A stretch of DNA of 64,000 bases. Source: Candidatus Saccharimonadota bacterium (GTDB lineage Bacteria > Patescibacteriota > Saccharimonadia > Saccharimonadales > UBA4665). Within the stretch, counting starts at the first letter, position 1. Each line of letters opens with the position of its first letter. Location: NCBI GenBank assembly GCA_003153395.1, contig PLYP01000002.1:30634-94633 (forward strand), given 5' to 3'. The position numbers and the translations under genes are program-made. The notes beneath the pieces are model-generated. The model was not told the origin of the DNA. It saw only the letters and a program-made list of their open reading frames with translations, and made no database searches. This document shows positions 32,598 to 41,891 of this stretch, in pieces.

Positions 32598-32726
32598 CCA
32601 TTAATTTTTATTATTTCAACGTATCATAAAGTCATGAGTATTTATTGTTATTATTCCTTCAATAATTAACTATTGCTATTTAAGTATGCTTAGATATAGA
32701 CTTATGGTAATTAATAGAGAAATAAA

Positions 32727-33407
32727 ATGAAAAAACGAAATCCCATAACAGTATTTTTACTAAGCGTCATAACTTTTGGAATATATGATCTATATTGGTT
32801 AGTCAGTACTAAAAAAGTACTTAACGAAAAGACCCGCTCTCATACGCCAACTATTTGGCTATTAGTTATACCTGTACCAATGATTATTGCTGGGTACATA
32901 CTTCTGTTCATTAATGCTCCGTCGACCACAACTACAACTAATGGTTTCCAGAATTCTTTTAGTAATAGTTCTAATATTAATACTTCCGCCCATCCTGGAT
33001 TAGTGTTCTTAGCTATTGCTTTAATTATAGTCGGGTTTCTTGCGTCTTTCCTAGCAAGCGCTTACTGGTTTTATAAATACTCAAAAGCTGTAGATGAATA
33101 CACGCGGGGGAAAATGAGTACCGGAGTATCATTTCTAATCTTATGGCTAATACATTTAATTGGCGTGGCCCTAATTCAAGATGCGTTTAACGATATGGAA
33201 GCTAGTGGAGCAGCTGTCGGGCAAAATTCTCCCCCCAATAATACGCCAAATTCATTTGCGCCTTATGCTTCTCAGGTTGATGAGTCACATAATATAGAAA
33301 CTGCTCCGTCAGAAGAAACGCATGCTTACCACAATGGTCATTCACATACTAACACTTCTGGCGATCACGAGAATCAGCAACACGATAATAATCATAAGCC
33401 ATCTTAG
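32727..33407 (+). CDS. DUF4234-like membrane protein with His-rich tail
   Basis: The N-terminus RNPITVFLLSVITFGIYDLYW is the DUF4234 signature. Four membrane helices are visible (residues 8-27, 43-62, 91-115, 132-150), with an Asn/Ser/Thr-rich outer loop between the second and third. The C-terminal 70 residues are polar, containing about eight His (HAYHNGHSHTNT) and many Asn, and may bind metal. No Shine-Dalgarno is evident. Function unknown. Confidence 0.75.
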   Translation: MKKRNPITVFLLSVITFGIYDLYWLVSTKKVLNEKTRSHTPTIWLLVIPVPMIIAGYILLFINAPSTTTTTNGFQNSFSNSSNINTSAHPGLVFLAIALIIVGFLASFLASAYWFYKYSKAVDEYTRGKMSTGVSFLILWLIHLIGVALIQDAFNDMEASGAAVGQNSPPNNTPNSFAPYASQVDESHNIETAPSEETHAYHNGHSHTNTSGDHENQQHDNNHKPS

Positions 33408-33431
33408 CCCGCTAAAAACTGGTATTGTCAA

Positions 33432-33508
33432 TGGTCGGGGTGAGAGGACTTGAACCTCCGACCTCCGCGTCCCAAACGCGGCGCGCTAGCCAACTGCGCC
33501 ACACCCCG
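33432..33508 (-). tRNA. tRNA-Pro (anticodon TGG), CCA encoded
   Basis: Acceptor CGGGGTG/CACCCCG, anticodon stem CCGCG/CGCGG around TTTGGGA, T-arm GGAGG-TTCAAGT-CCTCT, discriminator A and genomic CCA. Confidence 0.95.
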
Positions 33509-33552
33509 AAAACAGATTAGATTATACCTAAAAACACCTATAAATACTAATT

Positions 33553-34347
33553 TTAGAAATATTTTTGTATGGGAGAGATACTTTTAGCCAAGCCTTGACT
33601 GTCGCTTTCTACAAGCACTGCATTAAACTGACTTTTTCCTTTTGTTTCTAAAATATTGAGCGAATGTTTATTATCCTTCCATCTCGGAACTACACTTTCA
33701 AGCTTAACTCCGAGGGACGAATCCAAAGATCCGCACATTCCGACATCACTAATATGTGCGGTTCCTTTCGGTAAAACTCTGGCATCGGCTGTAGGCACAT
33801 GCCAGTGATCTCCAATTACGGTAGTAACTCTTCCATCTAAGTAATGGCCGATGATTACTTTTTCACTGGAATAATCACCATGAAAATTTACGACTATAGC
33901 GTCCGTTTTTGTAAACTTTTCACTACTAAGAATCTCATCAATACATTTCAGTGGGTTATCTAGTGCTAAGACAGAATCTTTACCTACAATTTTACCTAAC
34001 AGACTTACAACTAAAACTTTTTTACCATTTTTTGAAATGTACTTAAAGCCGAGTCCCGGATAGTCTAGTGGGTAATTTGCAGGTCGAATTATAGGCTCGT
34101 CGATGTCTTTTAGAAGAGGAATAATCTCTCCTCTAAATAAAGTCCAGTTTCCGCCGGTAAAGAAATCTACACCTAAGTCTTTGAGTCTCTGGTAGTCATT
34201 TATTGTAATGCCCTTACCTTCAGAAACATTTTCGGCTTGGGCGATAACTAAATCGATACTTTTTTCTTTAATTAGTTCTGGAAGAATTTTTTCAACAACT
34301 TGAATCCCCATTTGGCCCATGATGTCACCGATATATAGTATTTTCAT
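33553..34347 (-). CDS. ymdB: YmdB-family metallophosphoesterase (TIGR00282) with substituted active-site His
   Basis: YmdB proteins are cyclic-nucleotide phosphodiesterases encoded next to rny. Metal-ligand positions match Bacillus numbering: Asp8 (GDIMG), Glu39-Asn40 (AENVSEGKGIT), Asn67, and the late His in VNFHGDYSSEK and GDHWHVPTAD. Residue 68, normally the catalytic His of GNH, is Trp (GGNWTLF). HAEATSEK is also altered to HGDYSSEK. The protein may bind metal but have changed catalysis. Length 264 is normal. It lies directly after rny on the same strand with a 35-nt gap. Confidence 0.9.
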   Translation of the reverse strand: MKILYIGDIMGQMGIQVVEKILPELIKEKSIDLVIAQAENVSEGKGITINDYQRLKDLGVDFFTGGNWTLFRGEIIPLLKDIDEPIIRPANYPLDYPGLGFKYISKNGKKVLVVSLLGKIVGKDSVLALDNPLKCIDEILSSEKFTKTDAIVVNFHGDYSSEKVIIGHYLDGRVTTVIGDHWHVPTADARVLPKGTAHISDVGMCGSLDSSLGVKLESVVPRWKDNKHSLNILETKGKSQFNAVLVESDSQGLAKSISPIQKYF

Positions 34348-34382
34348 CTTCTAAAAACCATTGAGAGCATTGTTAAAATATT

Positions 34383-35891
34383 TTACTTAGCGAATTCTAT
34401 TGCTCTAGTTTCTCTAATGACATTAACCTTTATAGTTCCAGGGTATTGCATAGTAGATTCGATCTTTGTTGCAACATCACGCGCTAATTTAATAGCGCTT
34501 AAATCGTCTATCGATTCAGGCTTAACAAATATTCTTACTTCCCTACCTGCACTTATGGCGTAGGATTTATCGATGCCGGGGAAACTATTGGCTACATTCT
34601 CTAGATCCTTCATCCGCTCACCAAAGTTCTCGGCGCTAATATTTCTTGCCCCAGGTCGAGAGGCACTTATAGCATCAACGGTTCGAACTATTAGAGCTTC
34701 CACGCTAGTCGCTTCAACGTCATCGTGATGCTGCTCTGCAGCCAGCGCAACTTCTTCCGGCGCACCATACTTACGTAAAATTTCTCCGGAAATATGGTGA
34801 TGTTTTCCTTCTATCTTATGAGTTAGAGCTTTACCGATATCGTGTACCAGAGCCGCGTACTTAGTTGTTTTTACATCTGCTCCAACTTCTTCAGCAATAA
34901 TACCGGCGATGTGTGCCATTTCGGTAGAATGTTTAAGAACGTTTTGCCCATAGCTTGTTCGAAACCTAAGTTCTCCCAGTAGATGCAGAATTTCCTTAGG
35001 TATACCTATAACTCCAACTTCGCGGGCGGCATCTTCACCTGCTCTAATAACGTCTTTCTCGACGATTAGTTGAGCTTTCGCTACTACTTCTTCAATCCTA
35101 CCCGGGTGAATTCGTCCGTCTTTCATTAACATTTCCAGAGTCTGTCTGGCAACTTCACGCCTTACAGGATCAAAGCTACTAAGAACTACATACCCAGGGG
35201 TGTCATCCACCATAATGTCTACGCCTGTAGCTCTTTGTAAAGCTTGGATGTTTCGTCCCTCTTTACCTATAATGCGGCCCTTCATTTCTTCGTCATCAAG
35301 CTTAATGCTGGTAACTGTTCTCTCGGCCGTCACTTCACTGGCCATGCGCTCCATAGCCGTAGTAATTATTAGCGCCGCTTGCTCTTCAGCATTATCCTTT
35401 GCTTCATTCTGCAGTTTATTCACTAGTCCGAGAAGATCGTTCTTAATATCCTTCTCGGTCATTTGCATAAGTTTTTCAGCAGCATCGCTTTTTGTAAGTT
35501 TTGCGATCTTTTCTAACTTATCTTGCTGTTTAGACCGTACGTCTCTTATCTCATTCTTGAGTTGTTCAATTTCATCTTCATTCCTTCGTAGATTCTCGCT
35601 TCGTGTGTCTAGATCATCAAGTTTCTTATCTAAAGACTCTTCGCGGGTAACAATACGTTCCTCTAAGTCCTTCAGTTCTTTGCGCCTGGTTAATTCTTCT
35701 TTCCTTGTTTCCTCAACTGCTTTATTAGCTTCCTCGCGGGCTTGATCTACCAGCTTAGTTGCTTCTTTTTTTGCTTTATCCAGTTCTTTGTGAGCATCAG
35801 CTTCCGCTGAACCCAACCGTTGTTTAGTAATAGCTTGATTGGCACCAAAGCCAACAACAAGGCCTACTACAGCAAGCACTGCTTCTATCAT
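34383..35891 (-). CDS. rny: Ribonuclease Y
   Basis: Membrane-anchored endoribonuclease that initiates mRNA decay. Order of parts: an N-terminal helix (residues 3-20, VLAVVGLVVGFGANQAI), a long charged coiled coil to about residue 185, a KH domain (IIGKEGRNIQALQRATGVDI) and an HD domain with LKHSTEMAHIAG, ALVHDIGKA and EQHHDDVEA. The 502-residue length fits. AAAGGA stands 6 nt before the ATG. The rny-ymdB pair is conserved in Gram-positives, and recA lies nearby as in those genomes. Confidence 0.97.
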   Translation of the reverse strand: MIEAVLAVVGLVVGFGANQAITKQRLGSAEADAHKELDKAKKEATKLVDQAREEANKAVEETRKEELTRRKELKDLEERIVTREESLDKKLDDLDTRSENLRRNEDEIEQLKNEIRDVRSKQQDKLEKIAKLTKSDAAEKLMQMTEKDIKNDLLGLVNKLQNEAKDNAEEQAALIITTAMERMASEVTAERTVTSIKLDDEEMKGRIIGKEGRNIQALQRATGVDIMVDDTPGYVVLSSFDPVRREVARQTLEMLMKDGRIHPGRIEEVVAKAQLIVEKDVIRAGEDAAREVGVIGIPKEILHLLGELRFRTSYGQNVLKHSTEMAHIAGIIAEEVGADVKTTKYAALVHDIGKALTHKIEGKHHHISGEILRKYGAPEEVALAAEQHHDDVEATSVEALIVRTVDAISASRPGARNISAENFGERMKDLENVANSFPGIDKSYAISAGREVRIFVKPESIDDLSAIKLARDVATKIESTMQYPGTIKVNVIRETRAIEFAK

Positions 35892-36113
35892 GATGGTTCC
35901 TTTCTATCTTAGAGAAAGTCTGGGTTTTTTGGAGCAATCGCTATCACTTCACTAGCTCCCTTCAGCTCAAACACTTCTCAAAAGTCGAATTATTACAATT
36001 TAGGTTTACGTTTAGGACCCTAAGCTCTCTCTAAAAAACTTCGATTTGCTAGTTCCTGCTCATAATATACGATGTCGGGAAACATTTGGTCAAATATATT
36101 TAAGTTTATTGCA

Positions 36114-36509
36114 TCACTTTCTGGGTTTAGTTATATTAGGTAAAGCTCCATATTCCGCTAATGCAATTTTATCGTTTTTACCATTATTTAGATCTTTTAC
36201 TCCCTTACTAATCCACGATTTGCCCTCTTCAGATACTATGGGAATTTTTAGTGCATAACTGAGCGCGTTCGCCACACTTATACCAATCCTTAGCCCTGTA
36301 AAACTACCTGGACCCTTAAATACTGCAATACCTTCTAAGTCTTTTAATTCTTTAGCGTTTTGCTCAAGTATCTGCTTTATTTTAATATGAATCGTACTTG
36401 ATAATTCTCGGTGCGCTAGCCACGTAATATAGTTTAATTTTTTCTCATTATCATAAAGTCCAACTTCAGCTTCCGGTTTATCTGTCCTTATAGTTAATAT
36501 GAGCATCAA
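36114..36509 (-). CDS. tsaB: TsaB-like protein, short form
   Basis: Partner of TsaD in making the t6A modification of ANN-reading tRNAs. The N-terminal actin-like domain is recognisable by the motif VFKGPGSFTGLRIGISVANAL. Only 131 residues are present, against about 220 in standard TsaB, so the second subdomain is missing and the protein ends soon after the first. It could be a genuine short form or a truncated gene. It follows tsaE by 1 nt on the same strand, so they are coupled. The first two codons are both ATG; either may start. No tsaD is in the window. Confidence 0.82.
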   Translation of the reverse strand: MMLILTIRTDKPEAEVGLYDNEKKLNYITWLAHRELSSTIHIKIKQILEQNAKELKDLEGIAVFKGPGSFTGLRIGISVANALSYALKIPIVSEEGKSWISKGVKDLNNGKNDKIALAEYGALPNITKPRK

Positions 36510-36510
36510 T

Positions 36511-36981
36511 TTACACTAAACTTTCTTCAAATAAATACGTATAACTAGTAGGATATTCAATACTTATTTTTCTGGTATTTATATCTGTCGCTCTTAAGCG
36601 CACTACTAGTCTTTCGCTAGGAAGTATACCTTCGACTATTTCTCCCCATTCAATTATGGTAATCGCGCTTTTATCCTTAATCATTTCATCTAACTCATTT
36701 TGCATTATTCCAGGCTCTTGAAGTCTATAAAAATCTAAGTGGTGAATTATACGGTCTTTAGCCTTATATTCCTGACTGATTGTAAAACTCGGACTGCTTA
36801 CTATATCTTTAGAACCAATTCCCTGCACCAGTCCTTTAGCGAAAGTTGTTTTGCCGCCGCCTAGATCACTTAACAACTCAATCACTTCGCCACCTATAAA
36901 CCGGGCGCCGAGTGAGGCAGCTAGTGATATTGTTGCCTCTCGGCTTCGAGTTTCAAAATCTATCTTCAAGTTATTTAACAT
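36511..36981 (-). CDS. tsaE: tRNA threonylcarbamoyladenosine biosynthesis ATPase TsaE
   Basis: ATPase that powers turnover of the TsaBD complex. The Walker A sequence is LLSDLGGGKTTFAKGL (residues about 38-53, usually GAGKTT), then SSPSFTISQEY, HHLDFYRL and TIIEWGEI. Length 156 is normal. It is upstream of tsaB in the same unit. The ATG at 36981 has no Shine-Dalgarno. Confidence 0.92.
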   Translation of the reverse strand: MLNNLKIDFETRSREATISLAASLGARFIGGEVIELLSDLGGGKTTFAKGLVQGIGSKDIVSSPSFTISQEYKAKDRIIHHLDFYRLQEPGIMQNELDEMIKDKSAITIIEWGEIVEGILPSERLVVRLRATDINTRKISIEYPTSYTYLFEESLV

Positions 36982-37040
36982 AATTAATTTCAGTGACTGT
37001 GATATAAAATAAGGTTAATTATCCAGTAAGACCCGGAGCG

Positions 37041-37052
37041 TATACTAATAGT
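37041..37052 (+). promoter_or_regulatory. Leaderless-type promoter of the PRC-barrel gene
   Basis: TATACT at 37041-37046, exactly 6 nt, then the ATG at 37053. Confidence 0.6.
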
Positions 37053-37583
37053 ATGTTACAGCTAAGTGCAAGTTTATTGAATAAATCCGTATTATCCCTT
37101 CGAACCGGTACGGATATTGCCACAGTACTAGCGCCAATTATTAATCCGGATAGTTTAAAGATTGAGGGTTTTTACTGTGAAGACAAGTATGACAAAAAGA
37201 AAGAACTAGTTCTTCTTGCACAGGATATTCGTGAAGTTCTTGCCAAAGGTTATGTTGTAAATGACCACGACGTACTGGTAGAAGCTGATGATCTCGTTCG
37301 TCTTCAGAAGATTATTAAGCTTAATTTCGTACTTATTGGCAAGCAGGTTGTAACACTAAGCAAGGATAAGGTGGGAAAGGTTAGTGATTACGCGGCCGAT
37401 ACTTCCTCTATGTATATTCAAAAAATATATGTTTCCCAATCTATACTAAAGAGCTTTACTGGAGGTAACTTAAGTATTGATAGATCACAGATTAACGAGA
37501 TTACCCCAAAACAAATAATTATTAATGAGCTGCTGAGTAAGGCAAGAGTACCAAGTCCTGCGGCCGCTCCAAATCTTACTTAA
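37053..37583 (+). CDS. PRC-barrel-domain protein
   Basis: The N-terminal 80 residues (LLNKSVLSLRTGTDIATV, then INPDSLKIEGFYC) resemble a PRC-barrel, and a second similar unit follows (FVLIGKQVVTLSKDKVGKVSDYAADT). Such domains occur in RimM and in photosynthetic-reaction-centre H chains and bind RNA-related or metal partners; here the partner is unknown. The tail ends in PSPAAAPNLT. The protein is cytoplasmic with no signal. It is transcribed convergently towards recX (4-nt gap). Confidence 0.75.
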   Translation: MLQLSASLLNKSVLSLRTGTDIATVLAPIINPDSLKIEGFYCEDKYDKKKELVLLAQDIREVLAKGYVVNDHDVLVEADDLVRLQKIIKLNFVLIGKQVVTLSKDKVGKVSDYAADTSSMYIQKIYVSQSILKSFTGGNLSIDRSQINEITPKQIIINELLSKARVPSPAAAPNLT

Positions 37584-37586
37584 TTT

Positions 37587-38195
37587 TTATTCTTCTTCTT
37601 GAGCATTAATTGCAGTTTTAATATCACCGTAGTTAAATCCCTGTCGGGCTAGATACTGCATTAATTTTTGATTGTCCTGGTATTTCATTTGTAGTCTTTT
37701 ACTTTTAATTATTTTATGTAGTGCATCATTATCACTACTTGGGTTAGTAGCTAGAGCTTCCTCTACTATTTCTCGGGGGATACGTTTTTTTTGAAGATCA
37801 GATATTATTTTGCGCTTAGAGGCAGGGTGGAGAGTTTGACGATCACGAATATAGTATTCAATAAACTTATTATCATCTAGAAGTCCTATATCACTTAACT
37901 TGTTAAGTATTTCCGTAATCAGGGCAGGGGAGGCTCCTTTTCTTTTGAGATAATCCTTCATTTCGCCTTTAGTTTTTAGTCTTCTAGAGACATAATTTAG
38001 TGAAAGTCGATAAAGTAAATCGTTACTAGAAATTTGTTTGAATTCCCCTAGCTCTTTTTCGTTAATCTCTTGTCCGCTAACTAAATGCTTTTTAAGTAGA
38101 GTGGTTTCGCTAACTGAGAAGGAATATTCACCATCGACAAATATTGAGTAGAAATCTTTTTTTCCAACCTGCTGCTGAATTGAAGTTATTTTCAC
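37587..38195 (-). CDS. recX: RecA-modulating protein RecX
   Basis: RecX binds RecA filaments and limits their activity. The protein is made of three-helix RecX repeats: NDLLYRLSLNYVSRRLKTKGEM with KRKGA, then LNKLSDIGLLDDNKFIEYYI and later AKRKIISDLQ-like helices ending YLARQGFNYGDIKTAI. Length 202 fits. It starts with GTG right after the TAA of the Nudix gene, so translation is coupled, and it lies in the recA-Nudix-recX unit. Confidence 0.9.
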   Translation of the reverse strand: MKITSIQQQVGKKDFYSIFVDGEYSFSVSETTLLKKHLVSGQEINEKELGEFKQISSNDLLYRLSLNYVSRRLKTKGEMKDYLKRKGASPALITEILNKLSDIGLLDDNKFIEYYIRDRQTLHPASKRKIISDLQKKRIPREIVEEALATNPSSDNDALHKIIKSKRLQMKYQDNQKLMQYLARQGFNYGDIKTAINAQEEE

Positions 38196-38750
38196 TTAAT
38201 AGTATCTATTCATTATTTCATCCACACCTTCAGTAAACAATTCTGGTGAAGTTTTAACTAATTCTTTAATTTCATCTACGCTAAACCATTTAACACTACT
38301 CACTTCACTTGCTTCTAGTATGAGGTTCGCGTCACTTTTAATAACGGACCGGTAAACTTTAGTAAAGTGACTTAGTTTCCTATTGTTAAAAACCACACTA
38401 ATTTTATAATGTCCAATTTCGTGTAGCTCTATGCCTTCTATCCCGATTTCCTCCCCTAGTTCACGCTTTGCGGCTTCTAAATAAGTTTCTCCTACGTCTA
38501 CATGTCCGGCTGCCGACGTGTCCCATCGTCCTGGGTAAACGCTGGTGTTAATTACTCTTTTTTGTAGCAGTACCTTGCCGTTTTCATCTTCTAAAATTAC
38601 TCTTGAGAGTCTATGAAGAAGACCTTCATTATGAGCATCGTGCATGCTCATCCCTTTTATAAAGTTATCATTTTCATCTACTACTTGAATTAAAGGGCTA
38701 GTCATATTATCTGTTTGGTTACAAGTATGTTTATTAGCCACGGAAACCAA
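38196..38750 (-). CDS. Nudix hydrolase of the IDI/YfcD type
   Basis: A perfect Nudix box is visible: GHVDVGETYLEAAKRELGEE, then IGIEG. The upstream WDTSAAGHVDVG and the overall layout resemble the isopentenyl-diphosphate isomerase-like and YfcD subgroup. The substrate is unknown. The frame starts with TTG at 38750; GTG at 38741 or ATG at 38705 (MTSPLIQVVDEND) are reasonable alternatives, and the ATG would give 169 residues. It is placed between recA and recX, with a 55-nt gap after recA. Confidence 0.88.
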   Translation of the reverse strand: MVSVANKHTCNQTDNMTSPLIQVVDENDNFIKGMSMHDAHNEGLLHRLSRVILEDENGKVLLQKRVINTSVYPGRWDTSAAGHVDVGETYLEAAKRELGEEIGIEGIELHEIGHYKISVVFNNRKLSHFTKVYRSVIKSDANLILEASEVSSVKWFSVDEIKELVKTSPELFTEGVDEIMNRYY

Positions 38751-38805
38751 TTCGCTTTATGACTTCCACCAGTTCCGTGAACTATTACTGCGCGCTTCAC
38801 TATAT

Positions 38806-39843
38806 CTAAACCCTTGCAGCTTCAGTTTCTCGAATCTTTTTAGCTACTTCGTCTAGCACTTTTGGATTTTCTTCTAAGTAAGTAATAGCAGCACTTCTTC
38901 CCTGGCCAATTTTTTCTTCTTTATATGCGTACCAAGCCCCAGCTTTTTCTATAATGCCTTCATTAGAAGCTAAGTCTAGTAAGTCGCCTGTGTAATTGAT
39001 GCCTTCGTTATACATAATGTCGAATTCAGCTTGTCTAAATGGTGGAGCAACTTTGTTTTTAACTACTTTAACTCTTACTCTATTGCCTTTAATATCTTCG
39101 CCCTGTTTTATTTGGCCAATTCGTCGAATGTCCATTCTGATTGAAGAATAAAACTTTAATGCATTTCCACCGGTTGTAGTTTCCGGGTTGCCGAACATAA
39201 CGCCAATCTTCATCCTTATCTGATTAATGAAGATCACTGTGCCTTTGCTACGGCTAATGACCCCAGTTAATTTCCTAAGCGCCTGACTCATCAGTCTTGC
39301 TTGCAACCCTGGAAGTGAATCTCCCATCTCGCCTTCTATCTCTGCTCGTGGGACTAGTGCCGCCACGGAGTCTACGACGATTAAATCTACGGCATTAGAT
39401 CTAACTAATGTTTCGACGATCTCTAGTGCCTGTTCGCCGTTGTCGGGCTGGCTAAGAAGCAAGTTATCTACGTCTACGCCAATTCGTTTGGCATAGGCTG
39501 GGTCAAGAGCATGCTCAGCATCAATAAAAGCTGCCGTGCCTCCGGCTTTTTGCACTTGAGCAATTGCGTGAAGAGTTACAGTAGTTTTGCCAGAGGACTC
39601 TGGACCATAAATTTCTACGACTCTACCTTTAGGAATACCGCCGCCAAGAGCAAGGTCTAAACTTAAGGCGCCAGTTGAAGTAGTTTCAACCGCCCCGTGA
39701 TGAGATTCACCAAGCTTCATGATCGAGCCTTTACCGAATTGTTTTTCAATAGACTCTAGTGCTAGGTTTAAAGCCTTGGTTTTTCCTTCTGAATCAGTTG
39801 GAATCTTATTTATTACTTTAGTCTCTTTAGTTTTAGCTGCCAC
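38806..39843 (-). CDS. recA: Recombinase A
   Basis: DNA strand-exchange ATPase for repair and recombination. Walker A is GPESSGKTT near residue 73, followed by the [18 protein letters not shown] segment, [13 protein letters not shown] (Walker B), loop 1/2 regions [14 protein letters not shown] and [13 protein letters not shown]. The 345-residue length is normal. The start codon is GTG with GGAGGG 5 nt upstream; no LexA-type box was seen in the upstream 100 bp. Confidence 0.98.
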   Translation of the reverse strand: MAAKTKETKVINKIPTDSEGKTKALNLALESIEKQFGKGSIMKLGESHHGAVETTSTGALSLDLALGGGIPKGRVVEIYGPESSGKTTVTLHAIAQVQKAGGTAAFIDAEHALDPAYAKRIGVDVDNLLLSQPDNGEQALEIVETLVRSNAVDLIVVDSVAALVPRAEIEGEMGDSLPGLQARLMSQALRKLTGVISRSKGTVIFINQIRMKIGVMFGNPETTTGGNALKFYSSIRMDIRRIGQIKQGEDIKGNRVRVKVVKNKVAPPFRQAEFDIMYNEGINYTGDLLDLASNEGIIEKAGAWYAYKEEKIGQGRSAAITYLEENPKVLDEVAKKIRETEAARV

Positions 39844-40078
39844 GTATACCCTCCTACAGTTATTTAGGTCGATTAACAGTAATATATTTTCGTCCCTATT
39901 TATATATATTTTACCATTTTTTATAACTTATTACTTATTACAAAAGATAGGTAAGCCAAGGAATTATCTTATTTTCTTTTAGTTTTAATGTTTGTTACGC
40001 TTACGCTTTTTTGATCTACCTGATAAAATATGGCCAGGATGGGTGAAGTAGTTAACAAAAAAACGTTAAAGGCAATCG

Positions 40079-41884
40079 ATGCGAATTCCTGATAGTTTAG
40101 CAGAGAGTCTGCTCGCGCGCAGTGGTGACGTTAGCGCTGAACAAATCAAGGATCTGCATGAAAAAAGTGCTAGTGAGAAGAAGCCTTTGCAAGATCTAAT
40201 TATTAAAAATAATATTTTAAGTGAAAACGATCTTACTAAACTATACGCTGATGAAATAGAAGTTCCTTTTGTAGAGCTTAAGGCAAACGAAATTAAACAT
40301 GAAGATCTAAAACAGCTTCCAGAGCGTATTGCTCGTCAGTATAAAGCTGTAGTATTCGGAGTGGAAGCGGATGGGATTAAGCTCATTGCCATGGAGGATC
40401 CTGACGACATTCAAGCAATAAGCTTCCTCCGTAAACAGCTAGGTAATAAGATTAAAGTGAATATAACTACTAGTGCCGCCCTGCAAATGGCTCTTGATCA
40501 ATATAGGGGAAATATAAGTAGTGAGCTGACTAAGGTCATTGAAACTGACGAAGAAGCATATGATTCAGAAGACGTTGATGAAAATGATTTAGCAGAAGAT
40601 TCTCCGGTAGCTCAGACGGTAAACATTATTATTGAATATGGCGTTAAGGCTGGGGCCAGTGATATTCACATCGAGCCACGTGAGGATTATGTCTTAGTAC
40701 GTTACAGAATCGATGGCTTACTTAGAGAAGCAAATAAGCTACCTCGGAAGTTACTCGGTGCCCTCGTTAGCAGAATTAAAATACTAAGTAACCTAAAGAT
40801 TGATGAACATAGAGCACCACAGGACGGTAGGTTTAAAGTAGAAATTAGCGGCCAGATATATGCACTGCGCGTATCTACTCTTCCCATAATTGATGGTGAA
40901 AAAGTGGTGATGAGAATACTTAACGAATCAAGCCAAGCTTCTGAGTTCAAAGATCTGGGGTTTTGGGGTACTGCATTAAAAGATTTACAGCAAGCTATAG
41001 TTCAACCTCACGGAATGGTACTAGTTACTGGTCCTACGGGATCAGGTAAGTCCACTACGCTTTTTAGTGTGCTGAGTGTTCTCAATACACCCAACATAAA
41101 TATATCTACCGTAGAAGACCCGGTCGAATATCATATTGTTGGAGCTAATCAAGTACAAGTTAATCCTATCGCGGGCATGACTTTTACAAATGGGCTCAGG
41201 GCACTACTACGTCAAGATCCCAATATTATTATGGTCGGTGAAATTAGAGATGGTGAGACGGCGGATCTTGCTGTTCAAGCCGCACTTACCGGGCATCTCG
41301 TATTTTCAACCCTTCACACGAGTAATTCTGCCACGTGCCTGCCACGTTTATTAGAAATGGGCGTAGAGCCCTTTCTTATTGCATCTACTGTAAGAGTGGT
41401 TGTGGCACAACGACTTGTAAGAAGACTGTGCGTTCACTGTAGGGAAACATATAAACCTGATGATGCAATATTAAGACAACTAGATAAATCTTTTGGGTTA
41501 GGAGATAACGGCGGTTTTAAACGAATCCATGAGCTAGAAACTTTAGCCGTAAAAGATGGCGTTGGTAAGACATCAGCTGGCAAGGCAAACGGTCCTATTA
41601 ATCTTAGTTCTTCTCCAACAACCGTTACCAGCTTATGGAAAGCTCATGATGATGGATGCGAGCAATGTAACCATAGCGGGTATAAAGGTCGTTTAGGTAT
41701 TTATGAAGTTCTCAATAACTCCGAGGAAATTCAAAAGATGATAGTTGGCAACAATACGTCAGAGGAGATTGAAAGGACTGCGATAAATGGCGGTATGCTT
41801 ACTATGCAGCTTGACGGATTGATTAAAGCTTTAATAGGCCAGACTACTATTGAAGAAGTTCTCAGGGTTAGCGACAAGGAATAA
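40079..41884 (+). CDS. pilB: Type IV pilus assembly ATPase PilB/GspE
   Basis: Hexameric motor for pilus extension. An N-terminal MshEN/GspE domain (residues about 1-150) is followed by the core: SDIHIEPREDYVLVRYRIDG, Walker A TGPTGSGKSTTLFSVL, the Asp box STVEDPVEY, Walker B-region DPNIIMVGEIRDGETADLAV and the His box HTSNSATCLPRL. Two Cys pairs (CVHCRE and CEQCNHSGYKGRLG) form the zinc site. AAAGG lies 6 nt before the ATG. It is followed 7 nt later by pilC. Confidence 0.97.
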   Translation: MRIPDSLAESLLARSGDVSAEQIKDLHEKSASEKKPLQDLIIKNNILSENDLTKLYADEIEVPFVELKANEIKHEDLKQLPERIARQYKAVVFGVEADGIKLIAMEDPDDIQAISFLRKQLGNKIKVNITTSAALQMALDQYRGNISSELTKVIETDEEAYDSEDVDENDLAEDSPVAQTVNIIIEYGVKAGASDIHIEPREDYVLVRYRIDGLLREANKLPRKLLGALVSRIKILSNLKIDEHRAPQDGRFKVEISGQIYALRVSTLPIIDGEKVVMRILNESSQASEFKDLGFWGTALKDLQQAIVQPHGMVLVTGPTGSGKSTTLFSVLSVLNTPNINISTVEDPVEYHIVGANQVQVNPIAGMTFTNGLRALLRQDPNIIMVGEIRDGETADLAVQAALTGHLVFSTLHTSNSATCLPRLLEMGVEPFLIASTVRVVVAQRLVRRLCVHCRETYKPDDAILRQLDKSFGLGDNGGFKRIHELETLAVKDGVGKTSAGKANGPINLSSSPTTVTSLWKAHDDGCEQCNHSGYKGRLGIYEVLNNSEEIQKMIVGNNTSEEIERTAINGGMLTMQLDGLIKALIGQTTIEEVLRVSDKE

Positions 41885-41891
41885 AAGAATA

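Noticed and set aside
35200..35745. Long plus-strand ORF (181 codons) opposite rny
   Set aside because: It is antisense to the coiled-coil part of RNase Y; the Ser/Leu-rich translation is the complement of Lys/Glu codons, with no ribosome site.
39844..40000. LexA/SOS box ahead of recA (and ahead of the Y-family polymerase)
   Set aside because: No GAAC-N4-GTTC or CTGT-type box was found by eye in either upstream region.
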